DNA of 53,676 nt. Origin: Clostridia bacterium. Lineage in GTDB: Bacteria > Bacillota_A > Clostridia > Oscillospirales > CAG-272. The DNA lies in assembly GCA_017632155.1 (NCBI GenBank), contig JAGBRZ010000150.1, forward strand, positions 1-53,676. The letters run 5' to 3'. This document shows positions 1 to 6,732 of the stretch, piece by piece. The notes under the pieces are model-generated. The model searched no databases. It saw nothing but the letters and a program-made list of their open reading frames with translations, and was not told the DNA's origin. The translations under genes were made by a program, and so were the position numbers. How positions within the stretch are numbered: the first letter of the stretch is position 1; every line of letters begins with the position of its first letter.

Positions 1-141
1 AGACCCTGCAGTCGGAATGTTTCTGCATCCCCGTTAACCCGAAGGGCGGCAAGGAAGCCCGTGTTCACGCGGTATCCCCCGCCATTGAATCAGGGCACGT
101 GTACCTGCCCGAAACAGCCCCATGGCTTGAGGAATACCTTG
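1..141. repeat. Terminal direct repeat, left copy (circular assembly overlap)
   Basis: Bases 1-141 are identical to bases 53536-53676. Joining the ends restores one uninterrupted terminase reading frame, so the contig is a closed circle. A length of exactly 141 is a common largest k-mer in metagenome assemblers, so this is probably an assembly overlap rather than a biological terminal repeat (inference). Confidence 0.95.
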
Positions 142-353
142 ATGAGTGGTCGGTGTTCCCCGCGGGCGCACATGATGATATGGTGGACTCCTCAACGCAA
201 GCCCTGTCATACCTCCTACGCCTATCGGGGTATGTCGAGCCGCAGGTATCGGAGGAGGCGCGTATCCTTGAGAGCATGACACAGCACGAGGAGGACTGCT
301 TCCTCGGCGATGAAGTATTTAATCCGTACGGAGGTATAAGCGTATATGAGTGA
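1..353 (+). CDS. terL: Terminase large subunit, 3' part (5' part at 52386-53676)
   Basis: C-terminal end of the packaging ATPase-nuclease whose first part lies at the right end of the window. In the joined 500-residue protein this piece carries the last nuclease motif, GAHDDMVD, with acids at about residues 442-443. The codon phase matches the right-end fragment exactly. The stop overlaps the ATG of the fibre gene at 346, so the two are translationally coupled in the late operon. Confidence 0.95.
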   Translation, partial: TLQSECFCIPVNPKGGKEARVHAVSPAIESGHVYLPETAPWLEEYLDEWSVFPAGAHDDMVDSSTQALSYLLRLSGYVEPQVSEEARILESMTQHEEDCFLGDEVFNPYGGISVYE

Positions 354-2010
354 TATGACAAGCCGCACCGACACCTACGAGGATGCGGTCGGCAACGATA
401 AGATCACCCTATCAGGCGGTAAGGGTGAAGCGGTGGTACTGCGCACCGTCGTGCAGGACCTGACCCCCGAACAGGTAGCACAGGTAAAGAAGAATCTGCA
501 TATCAACGATCTGAAGGATGTGTACATTGCCGCATCGGGACACCTGATGGTGGTGGACAGCAACGGAAACGTCCTTGATGCAGGTGATGCGCGAGGGCTG
601 CCTGGTCAAGCCCCGTACATCGGTCGTAACGGAAATTGGTATATCGTAGACCGCGACACAGGCGTACGTGCGGAGGGCTTAAACCCCCACGTAGGCGATA
701 ACGGAAATTGGTTTATCGGCGACACAGACACGGGTGTCCGTGCATCGGGAGATACGCCGTATATTAACGCAGCCGGTTATTGGTGTATCGGTGATACGAA
801 TACAGGGGTATCGGTGTATACGTACGAAACGGGAGACGTGAAGGAAACGATGCGCACCGATCTCGGGGAGGTGTGGGCCCTTTGTAACGGTGATCCGTTC
901 ACCGCTGAATCGTACCCCACGCTGGCGGCGGCAGTGCCGTACCGCTTGGATTTTAAGAGCATCCCCGTATCAGGCACGACGTATACGTACGTAAAGCCCG
1001 CCGCATCGGAGCGGTATTGGCTGCTTCGCGATAAGGTGTCCCGTCCGACGGCCGTTGCGATTTATGACGCGTACACAGGGGATGTCACGCGGATAACGAG
1101 TCCTGCGGGATCGAACTCATACGTGTTCGGCGTGTATCACGACGGCGCGAGATGGGTGATGGGTGTAGAGGCATCGTCCTCTCCGTACACGGTTTATGTG
1201 TACACCTCCGATGATCTGTCCGAGTGGGCACAGGTGTATTCTTCGACGTCGATCACAGGCGCGAGTACGTGGCACGCAAACGATCTGATCTATGACGGCG
1301 TGACGTACGACATTCTTGCATCGAAGAGCTCCTCATATAAAGTGTTTATCCTGAAGGCAGATTTTTCGGGTATCTCGTCGAATTCGTTTACAGATGAGAC
1401 GAACACAGATAATTCGTATGAGCTTGCGGCGTGTCCGCAGAATAAGTGGATGTATCGTTTGAGAGATGGTTCAAGCGGAACCATAAAAATTTGGAGTGGC
1501 GGGGCCATGAATTCAAATATCGCACCTGGCGGCACTACGTCGTCGAACGATGAGAACCTTAACTGTCTTGAGTTTTTCAATGACACGTATGCGTTTCAAA
1601 CAGGCCACGACTCATCTGTAAAGGTCACCACGATTTATATCTTTAACTTGGTAAGTGCCGAAGTAAGTCGGTTAAGCGTATCGAACATCGGAGGAATTGG
1701 TGGAGGAACGAGCACCACACTCGAAGGTATGATGTTTGATAAGAACACCGATGAGTGGGTGTTATATATTTATAACGCAACATTGGGCGCGTACGCTGCA
1801 CGGGTATCTGCGGACTCCGATCCGACCGTAGCGGATAATTACCGAGTAGAAGCGATCGAGAAGGTTCCCGATATTCTGCCCGTAGGTCAGTCGTCCATCG
1901 GTCGGGGTCACGCTCACGTTGACGGCGAAAACGTTCTGCTGTATTGCCCGACAGTAAGATACCTGCCGGAGCACAGCGGAGACACGTATAAGTATATCAA
2001 GGTGAGGTGA
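346..2010 (+). CDS. Tail fibre / receptor-binding protein with GNW repeats
   Basis: 554 residues. After a coiled N-terminal part that probably attaches to the virion, residues 85-160 hold three tandem repeats of roughly 22 residues (G-x-NGNW-x-I-x-DTDTGV type), a motif family common in tail fibres of Firmicutes phages. The long C-terminal half is rich in aromatic, Ser, Thr and Gly residues with WVMGV- and WVLYI-like strands, suggesting a beta-propeller or beta-rich receptor-binding head. GGAGG lies about 11 bases before the ATG, which overlaps the terminase stop. The following carbohydrate-binding protein supports a role in host surface recognition. No enzymatic motif was seen. Confidence 0.7.
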   Translation: MSDMTSRTDTYEDAVGNDKITLSGGKGEAVVLRTVVQDLTPEQVAQVKKNLHINDLKDVYIAASGHLMVVDSNGNVLDAGDARGLPGQAPYIGRNGNWYIVDRDTGVRAEGLNPHVGDNGNWFIGDTDTGVRASGDTPYINAAGYWCIGDTNTGVSVYTYETGDVKETMRTDLGEVWALCNGDPFTAESYPTLAAAVPYRLDFKSIPVSGTTYTYVKPAASERYWLLRDKVSRPTAVAIYDAYTGDVTRITSPAGSNSYVFGVYHDGARWVMGVEASSSPYTVYVYTSDDLSEWAQVYSSTSITGASTWHANDLIYDGVTYDILASKSSSYKVFILKADFSGISSNSFTDETNTDNSYELAACPQNKWMYRLRDGSSGTIKIWSGGAMNSNIAPGGTTSSNDENLNCLEFFNDTYAFQTGHDSSVKVTTIYIFNLVSAEVSRLSVSNIGGIGGGTSTTLEGMMFDKNTDEWVLYIYNATLGAYAARVSADSDPTVADNYRVEAIEKVPDILPVGQSSIGRGHAHVDGENVLLYCPTVRYLPEHSGDTYKYIKVR

Positions 2011-2016
2011 GAAAAG

Positions 2017-2211
2017 ATGATCACAAATCCGAAGCTGAAACCTGTAAAAGGTTTTATCGAGGTAGATATATCCGGCGAGAGATTTTATAAGTCTCTGGAC
2101 ACAGGTAAGATCTACACCGAAACACAGGTCCTTGGAGCAGATAAACCGAAGGTCGATACAAACAGCGAAGAAATACTTGACGTGTTGTTGGGGGTGACGG
2201 AGAATGAATAA
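2017..2211 (+). CDS. Small hypothetical protein of the fibre cassette
   Basis: 64 residues, soluble and mixed in charge, no recognised motif. GAGGTGAG precedes the ATG. The end overlaps the next gene by 8 bases, so it is translated with the fibre/carbohydrate-binding block. It may be a fibre chaperone or connector, but nothing in the sequence proves that. Confidence 0.6.
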   Translation: MITNPKLKPVKGFIEVDISGERFYKSLDTGKIYTETQVLGADKPKVDTNSEEILDVLLGVTENE

Positions 2212-2638
2212 ACTACAGATGGCAGAGCAATTCAGACGTGCGCTTCAGTTATTCGCCGCAAGTCTGGAGGGCGAACAAGCGATGGAGGTTGCAACGGTAT
2301 TCGATGCGTGGAAGCCCGGCAAAGCTTACAAAGGAGGCGATTATTTCACTTTCGGCGTGAACTCCGTCGGTGACCCGCAGCTGTATCAGGTTATCAAAGG
2401 TAAAGATCATACGAGTAGTGCTGAGTGGACTCCTGATGTTACTACATCGCTTTACAATGCGATCGGCCTTGATGACAGCGGTTATCCTGTGTGGTCTGCA
2501 CCGACAGGAGCGCACGATGCGTATAACACGGGAGACGTGGTTAACTATAACGGCGTTCTTTACGAGTCACAGATTAACGGGAATACCACCGTTCCCGGTA
2601 CGGATGAGCGGTACTGGAAACGGAGGGACGAAGGGTGA
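2204..2638 (+). CDS. Carbohydrate-binding (CBM5/12-like) tail protein
   Basis: 144 residues. An N-terminal helix (residues 1-30) is followed by two chitin-binding-like modules: residues 33-75 (W-x4-AYKGGDYFTF ... EWTPDVT) and residues 90-142 (AYNTGDVVNYNGVLYES ... YWKRRD). The pattern Y-x2-GD-x-V-x-Y-x-G-x-LY and a terminal W is typical of proteins next to phage tail fibres in Firmicutes prophages. The likely role is adhesion to cell-wall sugars. It starts inside the preceding gene and overlaps the next one at GTGA. Confidence 0.75.
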   Translation: MNKLQMAEQFRRALQLFAASLEGEQAMEVATVFDAWKPGKAYKGGDYFTFGVNSVGDPQLYQVIKGKDHTSSAEWTPDVTTSLYNAIGLDDSGYPVWSAPTGAHDAYNTGDVVNYNGVLYESQINGNTTVPGTDERYWKRRDEG

Positions 2639-2898
2639 CGGCTGAAACGATCGTATTTTTTATCACCTGTGCTACGGCGTTTATATCGTTTATCACGATC
2701 ACTGTAAAGCTGACACAGTATATCACGAAAGCAGAAGCGAAGATTGACAGCGTTGCGGCAGAGGTGAAATCCGCTGAAGCGGAGCATAAGGAAATTTGGG
2801 GATCGGTGGATAAGAACAGCAAGGATATCCAAAGACACGAAATCTGGATTGCGAAGCATGATGCTCGTGAGGATGTGAAGGGAGATGACGGTAAATGA
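2635..2898 (+). CDS. Holin-associated membrane protein (XhlA-like)
   Basis: 87 residues with one N-terminal membrane segment (residues 5-27) followed by a charged helical tail (residues 28-87) predicted to coil. This build and its place before a holin and a lysin match haemolysin XhlA-type lysis proteins. Translation starts with GTG overlapping the preceding stop. XhlA membership is a judgement from architecture rather than a motif match. Confidence 0.6.
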   Translation: MTAETIVFFITCATAFISFITITVKLTQYITKAEAKIDSVAAEVKSAEAEHKEIWGSVDKNSKDIQRHEIWIAKHDAREDVKGDDGK

Positions 2899-3098
2899 AG
2901 AACATTGTAAACGTAACTTGGTGGAAGGCTGCTATAGTACGCGCCATTAAAACGATCGCACAGACAGCGGTCGGTACGATTGGTGCGGCGGTTGTCCTCG
3001 ATGATGTAAACTGGATCATGGTAGCATCCGCATCTGCGCTTGCGGGAATTCTGTCCCTGCTGACAAGCGTAGCGGGCTTGCCGGAGGTAAGTGAATGA
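2895..3098 (+). CDS. Holin, r1t family
   Basis: 67 residues with two hydrophobic helices (about 16-36 and 40-60) separated by a short turn at VLDDVNW. The arrangement A-x-KT-x-AQTAVG ... DVNW ... ASASALAGILSLLTS matches the phage r1t holin pattern. It should form membrane lesions that release the GH25 lysin encoded directly downstream. Both of its junctions are ATGA stop-start overlaps. Confidence 0.85.
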   Translation: MKNIVNVTWWKAAIVRAIKTIAQTAVGTIGAAVVLDDVNWIMVASASALAGILSLLTSVAGLPEVSE

Positions 3099-3868
3099 TA
3101 CGCGGTATTGACGTATCGACGTTTCAGGGGAAAGTAAACTGGGCAGAGGTGAAAGCTGACGGAATCGATTTTGTCATGATAAAAGCGACACAAGGTCGAT
3201 CCGTCACAGGCACCTATGAAGATTTCAAGGACAGTCGGTTTGAGGACAACATCAAGGGCGCGCACAAGGCGGGCTTACGCATTGGTGTATACCATTACCT
3301 GACCGCGCAGACCGTCGGTGAGGCTTTGGCTGAAGCGGGTTTCTTCACCTCCGCGATTGCGCCTTACCGCTCCTACATTGATCTGTGGGCGGCGGTAGAC
3401 GTAGAGGAGGACAAATACCTTACCGAGGATAAGAAACTCTTAACACAGATCGTTCACACGTTCTGCTCTCGCGTACAGGGTGAGGGTTTTGACCCGATGG
3501 TGTACACAAATCCGAGTTACCTGACCTATCGTCTTGGCGATATGTCGATGTGGCCGCTGTGGCTTGCTTTGTGGCGCGACAAGGATAACGTGCCGAGCAA
3601 GGAGAAATACCCGAGCATGAAAATGTGGCAATGGGGTGTATCGGCGGTTAAGGGTGTCGCGGGAGATGTTGATTCCAATTTTCTGTTTGAGTCGGTTGGA
3701 GATGAGCCTTCCTCATGGGCGGTGGATTCCGTTGAATGGGCGAAGCGTGTCGGCATTCTGATCGGCGATGAGAACGGAGACTATCATCCGCACGACACTC
3801 TCACACGAGAGCAGATGTGCGTAATGCTTTCACGCTTTTATCGTATTTTTGGAGGAGAGAAAACATGA
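3095..3868 (+). CDS. Endolysin: GH25 muramidase with C-terminal SLH module
   Basis: 257 residues. Residues 1-195 are a glycoside hydrolase 25 domain: GIDVSTFQG holds the first catalytic Asp, and AAVDVEED the Asp/Glu pair. It should cleave the MurNAc-GlcNAc bond of peptidoglycan. Residues 208-252 (SWAVDSVEWAKRVGIL ... LTREQMCVMLSRF) form a single S-layer-homology-like module, which would bind secondary cell-wall polymers. No signal peptide is present, so export depends on the holin. An SLH-type targeting domain is less usual than SH3 or LysM and hints at the host wall chemistry. Confidence 0.92.
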   Translation: MIRGIDVSTFQGKVNWAEVKADGIDFVMIKATQGRSVTGTYEDFKDSRFEDNIKGAHKAGLRIGVYHYLTAQTVGEALAEAGFFTSAIAPYRSYIDLWAAVDVEEDKYLTEDKKLLTQIVHTFCSRVQGEGFDPMVYTNPSYLTYRLGDMSMWPLWLALWRDKDNVPSKEKYPSMKMWQWGVSAVKGVAGDVDSNFLFESVGDEPSSWAVDSVEWAKRVGILIGDENGDYHPHDTLTREQMCVMLSRFYRIFGGEKT

Positions 3869-4011
3869 CAGCCTTTGAGGCAACAGAGGAAACCTTACGT
3901 ATTGCTACGGAGTGTTTTCTTGCAGAACGCAGACGAGGAAAGGCACGTGTCGTTGTAACGGCGTGTTTGTTTCTCATCTTCGGTCTGCTGATTGGAGGGC
4001 TCCGTGGATAA
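3865..4011 (+). CDS. Small single-span membrane protein of the lysis cassette
   Basis: 48 residues starting at the ATG that overlaps the endolysin stop; GGAGGAG lies 7 bases upstream. A charged N-terminal helix (ERRRGKAR) is followed by one membrane span at residues 29-46. It may be a second holin, an antiholin or a spanin-like accessory. The position suggests lysis but there is no diagnostic motif. Confidence 0.65.
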   Translation: MTAFEATEETLRIATECFLAERRRGKARVVVTACLFLIFGLLIGGLRG

Positions 4012-4264
4012 ATCGGTTGTTCTCCGCGCATTGAAAACACCGTACCACAGACCGCTTGATTTTGCGCTTACCTACGCGTCCCTTACGGCGAACGAGGAGA
4101 AATGTCTTCGCGCTACGCTGATTGAGGGGCGTACGGAAGAGGAGGCGGCAGAGATACTCTGCTATAGCCGAGACTTCGTAACGAAGCATAAAAAACGCGC
4201 GGTTGAAAAACTACAGAGGGCTTGGGACTATTGCGAAGTGATCCCGATCCTGATTGATTACTGA
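4004..4264 (+). CDS. Sigma-70 region 4-like helix-turn-helix regulator
   Basis: 86 residues from a GTG 5 bases after GGAGG. Residues 29-77 (LTANEEKCLRATLIEGRTEE, then EAAEILCYSRDFVTKHKKRA) read as a sigma region 4/LuxR-type tetra-helical HTH with the usual E-x-A-x-ILxxS-x3-V-x-K core. No region 2 is present, so it cannot act as a full sigma factor alone. Lying in the late operon, it may be a late transcription activator or an ArpU-like packaging/late regulator (inference). It overlaps the end of the preceding membrane protein gene by 8 bases. Confidence 0.65.
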   Translation: MDKSVVLRALKTPYHRPLDFALTYASLTANEEKCLRATLIEGRTEEEAAEILCYSRDFVTKHKKRAVEKLQRAWDYCEVIPILIDY

Positions 4265-4404
4265 TCATTGACAACACCATAGAAAAGTGTCTGCAAATAA
4301 ACTGCAATCTGCCAATGGTGCTTTTTCACCGAGTGTGCTATGCTATATCTGACAGATAACAGGTGCGCACCGTTCATCTGATCTTATTTTCAGAGGTGAA
4401 CTAT
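4265..4404 (+). other. Noncoding gap with weak hairpin and possible promoter
   Basis: 140 bases without a credible gene. CACCAT (4275-4280) can pair with ATGGTG (4315-4320), followed by CTTTTT, giving a weak terminator-like structure with a long loop. A TATGCTATAT stretch near 4339-4348 could be a -10 element but has no good -35. The gap probably separates the lysis genes from the next virion genes. Confidence 0.4.
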
Positions 4405-4968
4405 ATGGGTGAATTTGCAACAAACGGCAAGGCAAACGCGGCTCTGACCACAGGTATCATCGGCACATCGGGTGTCGGTCTCGGTATTCTGAACGGGCTT
4501 CTGGGCGGCGGTGGTATCTTCGGCGGTCAGAGACCGGTTTGTGGAGAGGACCACCATGTTAACCGCTATGAGCTTGGTCTTGAGCAGTCCAACGCAGCGA
4601 AGGATTCTGAGATTGCCCTTCTGAAGGCGAACATCTACGGTGATCAGAAGTCCCTTGAAATGTACAAGTATATTGACGGGGAGCTTCGCGAGATTCGTGG
4701 TGTTCTCGCAGGACAGGCTGTTATGAATCAGAAGACCGCCGATTCCTTTGACATGGTCAGAAGTGATATCTGCTGTGTCAAGAACGAGCTGTACTCCGCG
4801 ATCGGTCGTGAACGCGACGAACGCTGCTGCGGCGACAACGCGATCATTAACTACTCCAATGCGACGTTTTATCCCAAGCAGATTGCAGACATCACAACCG
4901 CCGCTACGACGGTTGCGCAGACACTTTACAATCCCCTTCCGGGTTGTGGCTGCAGCTGTGGCAGATAA
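4405..4968 (+). CDS. Unknown virion-associated protein, Gly-rich start and Cys-rich tail
   Basis: 187 residues from the ATG 7 bases after AGAGGTG; an upstream in-frame ATG at 4363 lacks a ribosome site. A glycine-rich hydrophobic start (residues 15-40) is followed by a long helix (DSEIALLKANIYGDQKSLEM and onward) and a tail ending GCGCSCGR, with several CC pairs in between. From memory, this build recurs in many gut phages without an assigned function. The position among structural genes suggests a minor virion protein. The Cys clusters could bind metal or form disulfides. Confidence 0.7.
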   Translation: MGEFATNGKANAALTTGIIGTSGVGLGILNGLLGGGGIFGGQRPVCGEDHHVNRYELGLEQSNAAKDSEIALLKANIYGDQKSLEMYKYIDGELREIRGVLAGQAVMNQKTADSFDMVRSDICCVKNELYSAIGRERDERCCGDNAIINYSNATFYPKQIADITTAATTVAQTLYNPLPGCGCSCGR

Positions 4969-4984
4969 ATAAGGAGGGCGGGCC

Positions 4985-5314
4985 TTGAAGGTAACAACGA
5001 CACAGATTCTTGACGGCATTCAGAAATACATCGAACATGATGTCCTTGGGAAAATTCCCGACGCACGAAAATGGCTTGTCGGCGGTTACGTTGCGCTGAT
5101 TATGATGCCGTACCGACAGAACCCCGATGCTCTGATGAATCACCCTTTGGTAAAGCCATTGTGTGAGGATGGCACGGTGGACATCGATGCGCTTCATGAC
5201 GTGCTTATGGCACAAGCGCGGCAAGGCTCTTCTTACGTCAATATTCCGATGGTCGGCAACTACACTGTCGACGCATCGGATGTTGACAGGCTTTACGGCT
5301 ATATCGTTTCATAA
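4985..5314 (+). CDS. Conserved hypothetical phage protein
   Basis: 109 residues from a TTG start with AGGAGG 7 bases upstream; no ATG or GTG is placed as well. Helical N-terminal part (GIQKYIEHDVLGKIPDARKW) with a moderately hydrophobic segment, then a small acidic domain. No function recognised. It is co-directional with the structural genes and likely a minor structural or assembly factor. Confidence 0.7.
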   Translation: MKVTTTQILDGIQKYIEHDVLGKIPDARKWLVGGYVALIMMPYRQNPDALMNHPLVKPLCEDGTVDIDALHDVLMAQARQGSSYVNIPMVGNYTVDASDVDRLYGYIVS

Positions 5315-5326
5315 GGAGGAGATCGC

Positions 5327-5623
5327 ATGAAGCAGGAGTTAATGTGTGGTGTCGCAAAAACCGTAACCGACGGTTTGCGCGACTCGCAGATGCAGTATGA
5401 GTGGGCAGAACGCGCCGCGGGCATGGGTGACCAGGAGCTTGCGATGAAGCATTTGTCCGAAGCAAAAAGACGGCTTTCAGGCGTTTCGGAATGGATGGGA
5501 ATCCTTGACCGATACGAGGAAGCAAAGATGCCTTTGGCGAAGGCGTTGCTCGAACACTATAAGGGCTGGCACGACGAGCTCTTAAGAAAGGTTGAGCGTT
5601 TTCATGCCACAGCAGAGGCTTGA
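5327..5623 (+). CDS. Helical hypothetical protein
   Basis: 98 residues, almost entirely helical and Glu/Lys/Leu-rich (residues 15-90), resembling a small coiled-coil or four-helix protein. AAGGAGGAG precedes the ATG. Its end overlaps the next gene by 20 bases. No function recognised. Confidence 0.7.
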   Translation: MKQELMCGVAKTVTDGLRDSQMQYEWAERAAGMGDQELAMKHLSEAKRRLSGVSEWMGILDRYEEAKMPLAKALLEHYKGWHDELLRKVERFHATAEA

Positions 5624-6506
5624 AATTCTATATCTGACGAGCCACGACAGCCCCGACCTTGAAGCATATCAGGGTCGGGGTCTTGACGGTTTAATGATCC
5701 GTCTCGGGCAGGGGGGCAGTCTAAAGGACAGAACGGGGAAAATAGATCCGTACATTGATGTCGGTTTTCCGGTTCATCGCGCATCCGCGCTTGTCCTTGG
5801 GCTGCCCTATGGTGTTGTATACCAATGTGCATCCTTAACAGAGGAGGATGCGGAGGTGGAAGGAGACTGGCTTCTTCGTCAGCTCTCTGCCATCAAGGAA
5901 GAGATCGGCTTGCACGTCGTGCTGCAAATTGAAGATCTTCCGCACTATTCGCGCTATACTGCCCTGCACCACGTGAAACGCAACGAAGCAATTCTCCGTA
6001 TCATTGCGGGCAAACTTGTTCTTGAGGGCTTCCGCGTTTTGATCTACGCGACAGAACGCAGTCTTGAGAAGAGTCTGTCCAAGGATATCTTAAAGACCTA
6101 CGGCGCGTATGTCGTACGTCACGCTGTTACAGAGAGACTTGCGAAAAGCCTAAAGGGCGTAAAGACGGTTGTCTGGGAATACGGAAAATCGATTCTCGGG
6201 GACAATGTCGGTGCGGTTTATTACGATACGCCGAAGCGCGTTGCGCTGAAGCTTCCCCGCCCCGCCACGGGAGATGCTGTTGTTCTTCTCCCCGGTACGA
6301 AGGTTTACATGAGAGCAAAGGACGGTATCCCTTGCAGTAAACTCGGCACGAAGCTTCGCAGATTTGTTTGGTCAGGAAAAAAGGTCAACGGTAAATACGC
6401 AATAACGCTGCTTGCGCAGTTTGCGGAAAAACCGAACCGAATTACCTGCTACATCCTTGAGAAGGATATACAGATGGGAATTTTAAGAGAAAGGGTTGGA
6501 GCATAG
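5604..6506 (+). CDS. Degenerate GH25-like protein with SH3-like C-terminus
   Basis: 300 residues. Residues 5-200 follow the strand order of a GH25 barrel: EILYLTSHDS, LDGLMIRLGQGG, VHRASALVLGLPYGVVYQ, HVVLQIEDLP, FRVLIYATERS, KTVVWEYGKS. The usual catalytic Asp of strand 1 is absent and the DxE of strand 4 reads QIE. Only the Glu is kept, so the enzyme may be inactive or altered. Residues 215-300 look like an SH3-type beta domain. Placed before the portal, far from the lysis cassette, it is more likely a virion wall-binding or entry protein than a second endolysin. ATG 5604 was chosen over the upstream TTG because of spacing from AAAGG. Confidence 0.6.
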   Translation: MPQQRLEILYLTSHDSPDLEAYQGRGLDGLMIRLGQGGSLKDRTGKIDPYIDVGFPVHRASALVLGLPYGVVYQCASLTEEDAEVEGDWLLRQLSAIKEEIGLHVVLQIEDLPHYSRYTALHHVKRNEAILRIIAGKLVLEGFRVLIYATERSLEKSLSKDILKTYGAYVVRHAVTERLAKSLKGVKTVVWEYGKSILGDNVGAVYYDTPKRVALKLPRPATGDAVVLLPGTKVYMRAKDGIPCSKLGTKLRRFVWSGKKVNGKYAITLLAQFAEKPNRITCYILEKDIQMGILRERVGA

Positions 6507-6507
6507 A

Positions 6508-6732
6508 ATGATTGAAGCACTTGCGGGTGTGATTCTGTTTTTGCTCGGATACGCGTTCTGTGAATATCAGAATCGCAAAATTAAGCAAGACACAGAAAAC
6601 GAAACAACGGTTGATCTTTCTGTCGAGGATATGATGGAGGCAAAGCGGCAGGAAGCCCAGATCAAGGCGTTCCACACGATGATGAATTATGACGAGACTA
6701 CCGCATATTCGGGAGGGATGACCGATGAGTAA
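6508..6732 (+). CDS. Small membrane-anchored protein before the portal
   Basis: 74 residues with one N-terminal hydrophobic span (about 3-20, LAGVILFLLGYAFC) and an acidic cytoplasmic-type helix. The ATG follows the previous stop by 1 base, and the end overlaps the portal start by 8 bases. Function unknown; coupling to the portal suggests a role in particle assembly. Confidence 0.65.
   Translation: MIEALAGVILFLLGYAFCEYQNRKIKQDTENETTVDLSVEDMMEAKRQEAQIKAFHTMMNYDETTAYSGGMTDE

Noticed and set aside
4363..4404. Upstream start of the Cys-tail virion protein
   Set aside because: ATG 4363 has no ribosome site, while ATG 4405 follows AGAGGTG at a normal distance.
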